Shown in pieces: positions 42,983 to 51,831 of a DNA stretch of 64,000 bases. Origin of the DNA: Candidatus Eiseniibacteriota bacterium. Lineage in GTDB: Bacteria; Eisenbacteria; RBG-16-71-46; CAIMUX01. The position numbers and the translations under genes are program-made. Each line of letters starts with the position of its first letter. Positions within the stretch are counted from its first letter, which is position 1. Under the pieces are notes generated by a model. It did no database searches. It saw nothing but the letters and a program-made list of their open reading frames with translations, and had not been told where the DNA came from. The stretch covers positions 434,001-498,000 of the forward strand of contig JADJQY010000002.1 in the NCBI GenBank assembly GCA_016712505.1, written 5' to 3'.

Positions 42983-44869
42983 TCAGATCGTCGGATCGAA
43001 CCCCTCGAGATCACGCACCGGCAGGACGTCGCGCAGCACCTCGAGCGCCGGTTCGACCCGGCTGAAGGGGGGCATGACGTAGGCGCCGCGGATCCGCGGG
43101 GAGCGACGGGCCGCAGCCAACGCTTCGCGCGCGATCTCGATACCCACCCGCTTCGCCTCGTCGCCGGAATCGGCCAGGCGCATCCGCTCCCGCACCGCCT
43201 CGGGGATCGACATCCCCGGCACCTCGTTGTGGTAGAACTCCGCGTTGCGATGACTGGTCAGCGGGAGGATGCCGACCACGATCGGAATCGGCACGTCCTC
43301 GGTGCGCCGCAAGAACTCGTCGAGCAGGTCGAGATCGAACACCGGCTGGGTCAGGGCGTACTCCGCCCCGGCCTCGACCTTCTCGTGGAAGCGGCGCACT
43401 TCTTCATCCAGGTTGAGCGCCCCGGGATTGGCCCCTACGCCGACGAAGAAGGAGGTAGGCGGTCCGAGCGCGCTGCCCACCAGGTCGCGACCGTGGTTCA
43501 GGTGATTGACGATCCGGGTCAAGCCGATCGAGTCGACATCGAACACCGCCGTGGCGTTGGGATAGTCGCCTAGCTTGGGGGGATCGCCGGTGATGACCAG
43601 CAGATTGCGCTGCCCGAGGGCATACGCCCCGAGCAGATCGGATTGCATGCCGAGCAGGTTCCGGTCGCGGCAGCAGTAGTGGAGCAACACCTCGATTCCG
43701 ATCTGCCGGGCGACGATCACGGCCATCGCCTGGGGGCTCATGCGTGCGCTCGCCCGCGGTCCATCGGGGATGTTGATCGCATCGACCCCGGCGGCGTGGA
43801 GTTTGGCCGCGGCCTGGAGCACGCGGCTGGTGTCGGCCCCCTTGGGGGGAGAGATCTCGACGCTGGTGACGAACTCGCCCTCGGTCAGGCGCCGGGCGAA
43901 GCGGCTCCGCTGGGCCGCCGGGATCGGCTCGACCGTCGGGACCGCCTCGCGCGGTACCGGGCTGCTCACGTCGATTCGGGTCGGTTGCAACGCTCGCACC
44001 GCACCCCGCATGGCGCGAATGTGCTCCGGCGTCGTTCCGCAGCAACCTCCGACCACGCGCACGCCGCAGGACTTGATGAAGCGACGGGCGTAGGTCGACA
44101 TGTACTCGGGGGAGGAGAAGTAGATCAGGCGTCCTTCGACCCACTGGGGCGCGCCGGCGTTCGGCTGGGCGGCGAGGAAGAAATCGCCCGCTCCGGCCAT
44201 CTCCTCCAACGCCTCGAGCATGGCGGCCGGGCCGACCGAGCAGTTGCAGCCGACCACCTCGGCGCCGAGTGAGCGCATCCAGAGCGCCAGCTCGTCCGGA
44301 CGATCGCCGTGGACGGTCAGCCCATCCTCGCCGAAGGTCATCTGCGCGATGATCGGGAGATCGGTCTGGGCACGCACGGCGAGAATCGCCGCCTCCATCT
44401 CTTCCCGGTGGCTGATCGTCTCGATCATGAGGAGATCGATCCCGCCCTCGAGCAGCCCGCGCACCTGTTCGACATAGATCGCCCGCAGCTCGCTTGGGGC
44501 CAACCGCTCCCGCGTCTGGAGCGGGTTGCCCAGCGGTCCGATCGAACCGGCCACGAACGCCTCGCGGTGGGTCTCCTGGATGGCGCGCCGCGCCGCGCCG
44601 ACCGCGGCCCGATTGATCTCGAGGACCTTGTCTTCCAGCCCGTGGGGGAGCAGCTTCCAGCGGTTCGCGCCGAAGGTGTTCGTCTCGATGATCTCCGCCC
44701 CGGCCGCCAGGTAGTCGCGGTGGATCTCCTGCACCAAGGTCGGGTTGGAGAGGTTCAGCTCATCGAAGCACCGGTTGATGAAGATGCCTTTGGCGTAGAG
44801 CATCGTTCCCATCGCGCCGTCGCAGAGCAGGACGGAGTCGTTCAGGCGCTCGAGGAAAGGATGGGCCAT
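42983..44869 (-). CDS. Homocysteine S-methyltransferase / methylenetetrahydrofolate reductase fusion
   Basis: 628 residues. The N-terminal half (1-300) is a homocysteine methyltransferase barrel with DGAMGTML and the zinc cysteines in GCNCSVGP and GGCCGTTPEH. The C-terminal half (from about 330) is a MetF-type FAD barrel (FVTSVEISPPKGAD, LLHYCCRDRN, LVITGDPPK, YALTQPVFD). The fusion couples 5-methyl-THF production to methyl transfer onto homocysteine, making methionine in the cytoplasm; this architecture is known in other bacteria. It has its own promoter (44929-44957) and a 50-nt leader. No SAM riboswitch was recognised. It converges on the TPR gene with a 10-nt gap. Confidence 0.92.
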   Translation of the reverse strand: MAHPFLERLNDSVLLCDGAMGTMLYAKGIFINRCFDELNLSNPTLVQEIHRDYLAAGAEIIETNTFGANRWKLLPHGLEDKVLEINRAAVGAARRAIQETHREAFVAGSIGPLGNPLQTRERLAPSELRAIYVEQVRGLLEGGIDLLMIETISHREEMEAAILAVRAQTDLPIIAQMTFGEDGLTVHGDRPDELALWMRSLGAEVVGCNCSVGPAAMLEALEEMAGAGDFFLAAQPNAGAPQWVEGRLIYFSSPEYMSTYARRFIKSCGVRVVGGCCGTTPEHIRAMRGAVRALQPTRIDVSSPVPREAVPTVEPIPAAQRSRFARRLTEGEFVTSVEISPPKGADTSRVLQAAAKLHAAGVDAINIPDGPRASARMSPQAMAVIVARQIGIEVLLHYCCRDRNLLGMQSDLLGAYALGQRNLLVITGDPPKLGDYPNATAVFDVDSIGLTRIVNHLNHGRDLVGSALGPPTSFFVGVGANPGALNLDEEVRRFHEKVEAGAEYALTQPVFDLDLLDEFLRRTEDVPIPIVVGILPLTSHRNAEFYHNEVPGMSIPEAVRERMRLADSGDEAKRVGIEIAREALAAARRSPRIRGAYVMPPFSRVEPALEVLRDVLPVRDLEGFDPTI

Positions 44870-44928
44870 CAGGGGTCTCCGCGGTTCCGGTGCGAGGCCG
44901 CAGCGTTCGCGTGCGACATTGACCAGCG

Positions 44929-44957
44929 AATCTATCCAGGGGATGGGGAAGGGTCAA
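44929..44957 (-). promoter_or_regulatory. Promoter of the methionine-synthesis fusion gene
   Basis: On the minus strand TTGACC (44957-44952), 17 nt, TAGATT (44934-44929). Confidence 0.6.
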
Positions 44958-44975
44958 GGTAACCCTCCCGGTGCT

Positions 44976-45003
44976 TTGCCTCAGGTGATCGGCCGCCTAT
45001 ACT
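44976..45003 (+). promoter_or_regulatory. Promoter of the phosphatase-TPR gene
   Basis: TTGCCT (44976-44981), 16 nt, TATACT (44998-45003), with a leader of about 37 nt before the GTG at 45047. It is divergent from, and 19 nt away from, the promoter of the methionine gene. Confidence 0.55.
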
Positions 45004-45046
45004 CCCGGCCGCAGCAGTTCCCAAGGTTTCCGTCCCAGGAGGTAGT

Positions 45047-46939
45047 GTGCGCGCGCGGCTGATCTTCACCCTCGGTCTGTGTCTTGGGCTCTCCTGTGCG
45101 CCGCCGAAGCAGACCAAACTGCTTCTGATCGGGGTCGACGGCGGGGACTGGAGCTTGATCGACCCGCTCATTGCGGCCGGGCGGATGCCGAACCTGAAGG
45201 GGTTTCTCGAAGGCGGGGTGCGCGCGCCGCTCCGCACGATGTTGCCGGTGATCTCGCCGGTCATCTGGACCACGGTGGCCACCGGGGTTGGTCCGGATCG
45301 ACACGGCGTGGTCGACTTCACCGTGCCCGAGCCCGAAACCGGTGACCCGATGGTGATCACCAGCCAGCATCGGCGCGCCAAGGCGTTCTGGGACATCCTG
45401 ACCGAGCGGAAGCGCACGGTCGGAGTCGTGGGCTGGTGGGCCACCTGGCCGGCCGAGCCGGTCAACGGGGTGATGATCTCCGATCGCATGTACGCCCATC
45501 CGTTCCTTCCCGGCGAGGAGCCGCAGAAGGAGGTGACCTACCCCGAGGCGATCGAGCCGCGACTGGAGCGCCTTTTCCTCTCGCCCCGAGACGTCGATTT
45601 CGCCACTGCGGAGCGCTTCATCCGGGTCGACCAATCCGAGTACGAGGCTCGGACCACGATCGACTTCAGCGACCCGATCGCCCACTTCCGCCAGATCTAC
45701 GCGACCATGACCAACATCGCCCGGACCGGCCTCGATCTGCTCGCGCACGAGCGACCCGAGCTGCTCGCCCTTTACTTCGAGGGGACCGACACCGCGGGGC
45801 ACATGTACATGCGCTACGCCCCGCCGCCCTATCCGCACACCACCGAGGCGGAGCGTGCGGCCTACGGCGAGACGGTGAACGAGGTCTACGTCTACTTCGA
45901 CCAGCTCCTGGGCGAGATCCTGGCCAAGGTCGGGCCGGAGACCCATGTGATGTTGGTTTCCGATCATGGGTTCCTGAGCGGCGAAGCGCGGCCGATCGAG
46001 AAGAAGGCGACGGTCGACTATGCAACTGCGGCGCAGTGGCACCGGATGGAGGGCCTCTTTGCCCTGCGCGGCCCGGGGGTTCGGAAGGGGACGACCCTGC
46101 CTGCGCTCTCGATCTTCGACGTGTTTCCCACCCTGATGAATCTGCTCGGCCTACCGATCCCCAAGGATGGATTGGGGCAGGTCGCCGCGGCGGCATACGA
46201 GACCACGCCGACCCAGGAGTCGATCGAGACCTACCAGGACGCGGCCTGGACCGAGGCGCGTCGGAAGGCGCTCGAGACCGCCACCCCGGTCGATGCGGAG
46301 ATGATGGAGAAGCTCCGGTCGCTCGGCTACATCGGAGGCGGAGAGACCGGCGCTACCGTTTCGCTGCGCGGGCGGATCGCACTCTCCGAGTACTACGTCT
46401 TCATGCGCCAGTTCTCGAAGGCGGCGGGAGAACTGCAGGCGCTCACCCGCGACGCGCCCGACTTCGCCGACGGGCACTACCAGCTCGGTCTGGTCGCGAT
46501 GATGGTCAAGGAGTTCCCGCGCGCGGAGGCGAGTCTGCGTCGCGCCCTGGAGCTCGACCCGACCCGCGTCCCCGCGATGCAGAACCTGGCGTTCGTCCTG
46601 CGCGAGACCAATCGTCGGGACGAGGCGATCGAGTGGATGCGGAAGGCCTGCCAGGTCGAACCGGCCGCGGCAGCCCCCGCGATCAACCTCGCCATGCTCC
46701 TGCGCGAGGCGGGAGACCGGCCCGCGGCCCTCGTGGCCCTCGATCGGGCGCTGATCGAACGGCCGAACGACCATGGGCTCCGGGTGCAGCGGGCGCTTAC
46801 CCTGCATGAGCTCGGCCGTTACCCGGACGCCGTGGCGGCCTGGAGTGCGGTTACGACGGCCTGGCCGGACGACCGCCGCTCGGCCGCCTATCTGGCTCAG
46901 GCCAAGGCGGGGCAGCCCCCGAGCAATCCCGCGCCGTAG
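45047..46939 (+). CDS. Alkaline-phosphatase-superfamily protein fused to TPR repeats
   Basis: 630 residues from a GTG with AGGAGG 5 nt upstream. A short signal peptide ends at LGLSCAP, so the Cys at residue 17 may be lipidated, although the lipobox is imperfect. Residues 23-400 form a type I phosphodiesterase/nucleotide pyrophosphatase domain: LLIGVDGGDW (first metal Asp), SPVIWTTVATG (nucleophile Thr), EGTDTAGHMYMRY and VSDHGF (second metal set). Residues 440-610 hold four or five TPR units. It should be a periplasmic hydrolase of phosphodiester or sulfate esters. TPR parts may bind partners or substrate polymers; the fusion also occurs in other phyla. Confidence 0.87.
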   Translation: MRARLIFTLGLCLGLSCAPPKQTKLLLIGVDGGDWSLIDPLIAAGRMPNLKGFLEGGVRAPLRTMLPVISPVIWTTVATGVGPDRHGVVDFTVPEPETGDPMVITSQHRRAKAFWDILTERKRTVGVVGWWATWPAEPVNGVMISDRMYAHPFLPGEEPQKEVTYPEAIEPRLERLFLSPRDVDFATAERFIRVDQSEYEARTTIDFSDPIAHFRQIYATMTNIARTGLDLLAHERPELLALYFEGTDTAGHMYMRYAPPPYPHTTEAERAAYGETVNEVYVYFDQLLGEILAKVGPETHVMLVSDHGFLSGEARPIEKKATVDYATAAQWHRMEGLFALRGPGVRKGTTLPALSIFDVFPTLMNLLGLPIPKDGLGQVAAAAYETTPTQESIETYQDAAWTEARRKALETATPVDAEMMEKLRSLGYIGGGETGATVSLRGRIALSEYYVFMRQFSKAAGELQALTRDAPDFADGHYQLGLVAMMVKEFPRAEASLRRALELDPTRVPAMQNLAFVLRETNRRDEAIEWMRKACQVEPAAAAPAINLAMLLREAGDRPAALVALDRALIERPNDHGLRVQRALTLHELGRYPDAVAAWSAVTTAWPDDRRSAAYLAQAKAGQPPSNPAP

Positions 46940-46987
46940 GGGTGGGGGAGGCGCCCCGCGGACCGGCCGATTCGCGGGGAGGGCGCA

Positions 46988-47017
46988 TTGACCCGATTCC
47001 CTTGCCGGGGCTATGCT
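46988..47017 (+). promoter_or_regulatory. Promoter of the second M36-like protease
   Basis: TTGACC (46988-46993), 18 nt, TATGCT (47012-47017), with a leader of about 105 nt before the ATG at 47131. Confidence 0.6.
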
Positions 47018-47130
47018 TGAGGGCGTTCTTTCAAGCACCGATCGAAGCAGGCGCTCCGGGATGTCTCCCACGTTCCGGGATGGTTGGTGCGCGTCTCTGC
47101 TGCGTGAGCCAAAACAATGGGGGATCCCTG

Positions 47131-50121
47131 ATGCAAACGTTGAACCTGAGAGCCGCATGGATCGGTGTTCTCGCGACCGTGGTGGCGAGCCAGGTGCAGG
47201 CAGTGGCGCCGATGGACGACCACGCCTTCGAAGTGCGTCTGCCGGCCGAGATGGCCGCGCCGATCTATACCCAACCGGACCGCACCGAGGCCGCGCAACT
47301 GATCCCGGGCTGGGGCGAGTTCGTCGCGGGGGAAGGCCAGCGTTGGCTGGTCGCGGGCTACCGGCCCGACCTCGGCGCTCCGGCCACCTTGACGGGGCCT
47401 GGCCTGCCGCTCGTCTCGACCTACGCGGGTGACGACGAAGTGGCCGAAGCCGCGACGCGCTTCCTCGCCGGCAAGGCCGAGATGCTGAGGCTCGATCCCT
47501 CTCAGGCGCGCGTACTCGAGGTGCTGCGCCAGAGCAACCGCGTTCAGGTCATCTTTCAGCAGGTCTACGAGGGGATCGACGTCCTCGGCGGCCGGGCCGA
47601 GGTCTATCTCACGGATGGGAAGGTCGTGGCCTTCGGCTCGGAGTTCTATCCGGAGGTCAATGCCGCCACCTGGCCCGCTCTGAGCGCCGTCGAGGCCCAG
47701 AGCGCCGCGGTCCAGGAGATGCCGTTCGGCGCCAACGTGAGCGATCACTTCGAGGGGGTGCCGCGGCTGGTGGTCGTGCCGATCTCGCTCGAAGGGCGGC
47801 TCAGTTACTTCCTGGCCTACGAAGTGAAGGCCCGGATGGAAAGTCCGAACGCCTACTGGTGGAGCTACGTCGACGCGAGCGACGGACAGATACTGTCGCG
47901 TCAGAACAACATCCACACGCTCGATATCCCGGTCACCGTTCGCTCCGACGTGGAGGAGAAGACGGTCGGAGACCCGTACCTTGAACTCGGTAACCCGAGT
48001 CAGGTCGTGCGCGCCAATAGCACGAACTTCTATACCGACCCCACAGGCTTCGTGAATCTGTCGGTGCCCAACAACCAGAACTATCCCGTCACCTCGGAAC
48101 TCAACGGTCGCTGGTCGAACGTCAACCGGCAGGACGGCGGCGACGCCTCCTTCTCCGGCACCGGCACCCCTGGCGTGCCGCTCAACATCAAGTGGAGCGA
48201 CGCGAACTCACAGGTCCAGGAGCGCGACGCCTTCTACCACACCAACGTGGTGCACGACTGGGTCAAGGCGCTCGATCCGACCTTCACCGGGATGGACTTC
48301 GTCTGCCCGACCAACGTGAACGTCCCGACCGGCCAGGGCGGGAGCTGTGACACCGGCTGCAACGCGTTCTGGAACGGCTCCTCGATCAACTTCTGCGTGG
48401 CCAGCGGCAACTGCGCCAACACCGCGCGGATCGCTGACGTGGTCTACCACGAGTATGGACATGGGATCACCCAGTTCACCTACTCACCCCAGGCCCCGCC
48501 CACCAGCTCGGGGATGGGCGAAGGGTTCTCCGACATCATCGCGATGAACATCCAGGACGACCCGAACATGGGCGAGGGGTTCACCACCGGCGCACCCTTC
48601 CTGAGGACCGGAAACAACCTCCGGCAGTACCCGGCGACCGAGTGCGGTGGCCAGGTTCACTGCCTCGGCGAGGTGATCATGGGCGCGGTCTGGAAGACGC
48701 GGGTCAACCTGAAGGCGTCCCTCGGTGATGGCCCAGGCGGAGCGCTCCACGACCAGCTCTTCCGCGCCACCCAGAAGACCAAGCAGTTCTCGATGCCGAA
48801 TTTCCTCAATCGCATGCTGCTGAACGACGATGACAATGCCGATCTTTCCGACGGCACGCCGAACTACTACGACATCTGCGATGCCTTCGCCCAGCACAAC
48901 CTGATCTGCCCGAACATCACCAAGTACATCCAGTTCACCCACACCGCGCTGCTCGACCAGAGCTCGACCGTCACGCCCTACCAGGTGACGAGCCTGGTCC
49001 AGTCGGTCAACGCCGGAAACGTGATCGCCGGGTCGGTTCAGCTCTTCTACTCCACGGATGACGGGGACAATTTCACCCCCGTGGCCATGGCCCCGACCGG
49101 AAACGCGAACGAGTACCGCGGCAACATTCCCGCCCAGGGCTGCGGCACGATCGTGACCTACTACATCTTCGCCCAGACCGACACCGGGGTGACCGGAACC
49201 GAGCCGTTCCGCGCGCCGATCAAGAACGTCCACCGATTCATGGTCGGGCCGGCCACCACCGTGCTCAACGATTCATTCGAGAGCGACCTCGGCTGGACGA
49301 TCGGCGCGCCCGGCGACGCGGCTACCGACGGCATCTGGCAGCGTACCGACCCGGTGGGGAAGGTCAACCCGAGCAACAACGAGGTGGTGCAGCCGGAGGA
49401 CGACCACACCACCAATCCGGGGGTGAACTGCTACGTCACCGACGGGTCGGGCGGCTTCTACACCAACCACGACGTGGACGGTGGGGCGACCACCATCCTC
49501 TCGCCGACCTTCGACTGGTCGGGCGGCGGCGGCGCGGGCAAGGTCGAAGCCTGGCTCTTCTTCGCCGACCCGGTGGCCACCGACGATACCCTGCGGTTCT
49601 CGGTCTCGAACAACAACGGGACTTCCTGGACCGACCTGATCAAGGTGTTCGGTCTCGAGCAGAACTCCTGGAAGCAATACCGCGCCTACTTCAGCAGCGA
49701 CCAGGTGCCGTTCACGAACCAGATGCGATTCCGGGTGCAGGTTGCCGACTACAACTCTTCGCTCTGCGAAGCGGCGGCGGACGACATCGTGATCAAGCTC
49801 GTCCCCTGCACCTCCGTCGACGTCGAGCAGGAGATTCTGCCCACCCGCTTCGAGGTGGCCCAGAACCGGCCGAATCCGTTCCGCGGCACGACCGAGATCC
49901 GCTACGCCCTGCCGCGCGCCGAGTCGGTCCGGATCGAGGTCTTCGACGCCGCCGGCCGCCTCGTTCGCACCGTCGCCCAGGGTGCGCAGGAGGCCGGTCT
50001 GCACAGCTCGGTCTGGGACGGCCGCGACGCCTCCGGTCGCCCGGTCGGCGCCGGCGTCTACTACTACAAGGTGAGCAGCGGCGCGCAGGAGCTGACCCGG
50101 AAGATGCTTCTGCTGAAGTAG
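47131..50121 (+). CDS. Secreted M36-like metalloprotease with sorting domain
   Basis: 996 residues; the ATG at 47131 follows GGGGGAT. Signal peptide about 1-24. A fungalysin/thermolysin-type propeptide lies at 100-260. The catalytic zinc site HEYGH is at 440-444, with the third ligand Glu at about 464 in GEGFSDI. Cysteines cluster just before the active site (GGSCDTGCN, NFCVASGNC) and probably form disulfides. A beta-rich tail follows, with a C-terminal FlgD-like module of about 85 residues (RPNPFRGTTEIRY, GVYYYKV). It is a paralogue of the larger protease at 28-32.6 kb but lacks that protein's extra middle domains. Confidence 0.88.
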   Translation: MQTLNLRAAWIGVLATVVASQVQAVAPMDDHAFEVRLPAEMAAPIYTQPDRTEAAQLIPGWGEFVAGEGQRWLVAGYRPDLGAPATLTGPGLPLVSTYAGDDEVAEAATRFLAGKAEMLRLDPSQARVLEVLRQSNRVQVIFQQVYEGIDVLGGRAEVYLTDGKVVAFGSEFYPEVNAATWPALSAVEAQSAAVQEMPFGANVSDHFEGVPRLVVVPISLEGRLSYFLAYEVKARMESPNAYWWSYVDASDGQILSRQNNIHTLDIPVTVRSDVEEKTVGDPYLELGNPSQVVRANSTNFYTDPTGFVNLSVPNNQNYPVTSELNGRWSNVNRQDGGDASFSGTGTPGVPLNIKWSDANSQVQERDAFYHTNVVHDWVKALDPTFTGMDFVCPTNVNVPTGQGGSCDTGCNAFWNGSSINFCVASGNCANTARIADVVYHEYGHGITQFTYSPQAPPTSSGMGEGFSDIIAMNIQDDPNMGEGFTTGAPFLRTGNNLRQYPATECGGQVHCLGEVIMGAVWKTRVNLKASLGDGPGGALHDQLFRATQKTKQFSMPNFLNRMLLNDDDNADLSDGTPNYYDICDAFAQHNLICPNITKYIQFTHTALLDQSSTVTPYQVTSLVQSVNAGNVIAGSVQLFYSTDDGDNFTPVAMAPTGNANEYRGNIPAQGCGTIVTYYIFAQTDTGVTGTEPFRAPIKNVHRFMVGPATTVLNDSFESDLGWTIGAPGDAATDGIWQRTDPVGKVNPSNNEVVQPEDDHTTNPGVNCYVTDGSGGFYTNHDVDGGATTILSPTFDWSGGGGAGKVEAWLFFADPVATDDTLRFSVSNNNGTSWTDLIKVFGLEQNSWKQYRAYFSSDQVPFTNQMRFRVQVADYNSSLCEAAADDIVIKLVPCTSVDVEQEILPTRFEVAQNRPNPFRGTTEIRYALPRAESVRIEVFDAAGRLVRTVAQGAQEAGLHSSVWDGRDASGRPVGAGVYYYKVSSGAQELTRKMLLLK

Positions 50122-50153
50122 TCCGGCGAAAGGTTTCGGATCTACCCACCGAG

Positions 50154-50193
50154 AGGCGGGGACAGCGGTGCTTCGGCCCGCCGTTCCCCGCCT
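50154..50193 (+). terminator. Terminator-like hairpin after the protease
   Basis: AGGCGGGGA (50154-50162) pairs with TCCCCGCCT (50185-50193), with an inner helix and a CTTCGG loop. Only TTCGGCATAT follows. Confidence 0.6.
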
Positions 50194-50261
50194 TTCGGCA
50201 TATCGAGGTTCAGAGCCGGAGTTGCCCCGGGCGATCCGGCTCGTGCCGGCCCCTTGACGCC

Positions 50262-51656
50262 CTACCCCTCCCGCGTGAAGCGAACGATCGATTCGACGTG
50301 GGCGGTGTGGGGGAAGAGATCGACGATCTGGAGTTCGTCGGCCCGGTAGCCGGCCTCGATCATGGTGGCGGCGTCGCGGGCGAGCGTTGATGGATTGCAC
50401 GAGACGTAGAGCACGGTGGGGGCACCCAGGGCGATCATTCCCTTGAGCGCCTTGGGATGGAGGCCGGCGCGGGGAGGATCGACGATCACGACGTCGAACT
50501 GCTCCGGAACCGCTTCGGGTTCGCGGATCCAGGCCTCGACATCGGCCCGGAGAAACCGCGCGTTGGGGATGCCGTTGCGCGCGGCGTTCCGCTCGGCGTC
50601 GCTGACCGCGGAGGCGACCTGCTCCACACCGAGGACGGAGTCGAAGTTCTGGGCCAGGGCGAGGCCGAGCGTGCCGGCTCCGCAGTAGAGATCGAGGAGG
50701 CGCCCGCCATGTCCCTCGGCCATCCGGGCGAGAGCGTCGACCAGCACCTCGGCGCCGCGCGTGTTGGTCTGGAAGAACGACTGGGCGGAGAGTTCGAACG
50801 CGAGCCCGCGGAGCGTCTCGCGGAAGTAGGGGCGTCCGAAGAGCAGGAACTCCTCGTCGCCGCGCGCGATGGTCGCGGTGCGACGGTTGACGATCACCAC
50901 GAAGCCGACCAGGCCGCGCACCGTTTCGGCGAGGCGGGGAGCAAGGCGGTGGAGGGCGTCGTCCATCTCGCGCGTGACCAGCGCGACCAGCACCTCGCCG
51001 GTGTTCTGTCCCTCGCGAATCACCAGATGCCGCAGCAGTCCGCTGTCCTCCCGGCTGCGGTAGGCGGAGAGGTTCTCGGCGCGCGCAAAGTTTCGCACCG
51101 TATTCAGCGCCTGGAGGAACGGCTCGCCGGGCAGGATGCAGCGCTCGAGGTCGAAGACGGCGTCGAAGCGACCCGGGACATGGAGACCGAGCGCCGGGGT
51201 GGGAGTCGGCTCGAGGGGTGGGCCGTCGAGGCACCACCCACGCCCGGCAAAGGTGAATTCCATCTTGTTGCGGTATCCCTCGAGTAGAGGGGACGGGAGA
51301 GGGGGATGGGGCTCGGGCACGGTCACGCGACCGACCCGGGCGAGCAGCTCACGCACCTGTTGGGCCTTCGCCTCGATCTGCCGTTCGTAACGGAGCGTCT
51401 GGAGCGAGCAGCCTCCGCAGACCGCGGTGTGCGGGCAGCGGGGGGGAAGTCGATCGGGTGAAGCGGTCAAGATCTCGCGCAGGCGCATCTGTTCGTACTG
51501 TCGGCGGGACCGCACCGGCTCGGCCAGCACACGCTCCCCGGGTAGCGCGCCGGCGACGAAGCGGACCTTTCCGTCGACCCTGCCGACCCCCTCGCCGCCG
51601 AAGGCGAGCGAATCGATCTCCACCGTGATCCAGTTCGAGCGATCCTGGTCGGCCAT
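50262..51656 (-). CDS. rlmD: 23S rRNA (uracil-5-)-methyltransferase, RumA family
   Basis: 464 residues; the ATG at 51656 has GGGAGAGG upstream. A TRAM domain lies at 10-65. Iron-sulfur cysteines are in CPHTAVCGGC plus a later Cys near CILPG. The SAM domain has SFFQTN, LLDLYCGAGTLGL and VIVDPPRAGL, and the catalytic nucleophile is in VSCNPSTLARD. It forms m5U in rRNA (or tRNA) using SAM. The exact target base cannot be assigned from sequence. Divergent from the foldase gene. Confidence 0.92.
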   Translation of the reverse strand: MADQDRSNWITVEIDSLAFGGEGVGRVDGKVRFVAGALPGERVLAEPVRSRRQYEQMRLREILTASPDRLPPRCPHTAVCGGCSLQTLRYERQIEAKAQQVRELLARVGRVTVPEPHPPLPSPLLEGYRNKMEFTFAGRGWCLDGPPLEPTPTPALGLHVPGRFDAVFDLERCILPGEPFLQALNTVRNFARAENLSAYRSREDSGLLRHLVIREGQNTGEVLVALVTREMDDALHRLAPRLAETVRGLVGFVVIVNRRTATIARGDEEFLLFGRPYFRETLRGLAFELSAQSFFQTNTRGAEVLVDALARMAEGHGGRLLDLYCGAGTLGLALAQNFDSVLGVEQVASAVSDAERNAARNGIPNARFLRADVEAWIREPEAVPEQFDVVIVDPPRAGLHPKALKGMIALGAPTVLYVSCNPSTLARDAATMIEAGYRADELQIVDLFPHTAHVESIVRFTREG

Positions 51657-51683
51657 GCCTCTCCCTTGTCGGACAGGAAGTCC

Positions 51684-51712
51684 TTGGGCAGCGTGGGGCC
51701 GCCCCCTATACT
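51684..51712 (+). promoter_or_regulatory. Promoter of the foldase gene
   Basis: TTGGGC (51684-51689), 17 nt, TATACT (51707-51712), with a leader of about 110 nt. Confidence 0.55.
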
Positions 51713-51831
51713 CCGCGTTTTGTTGCCGCTCCGGACGATGCCGGGAGCGGAGCGCAGGATATCAGTTGCGCGGTTCATCGACTGCACTGTCCAGCGGGAA
51801 AGGGACGGTTTACGCGAACGACGGAGGCCTT

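Noticed and set aside
44870..44930. SAM riboswitch before the methionine-synthesis gene
   Set aside because: The leader is only about 50 nt and shows none of the known SAM aptamer core patterns.
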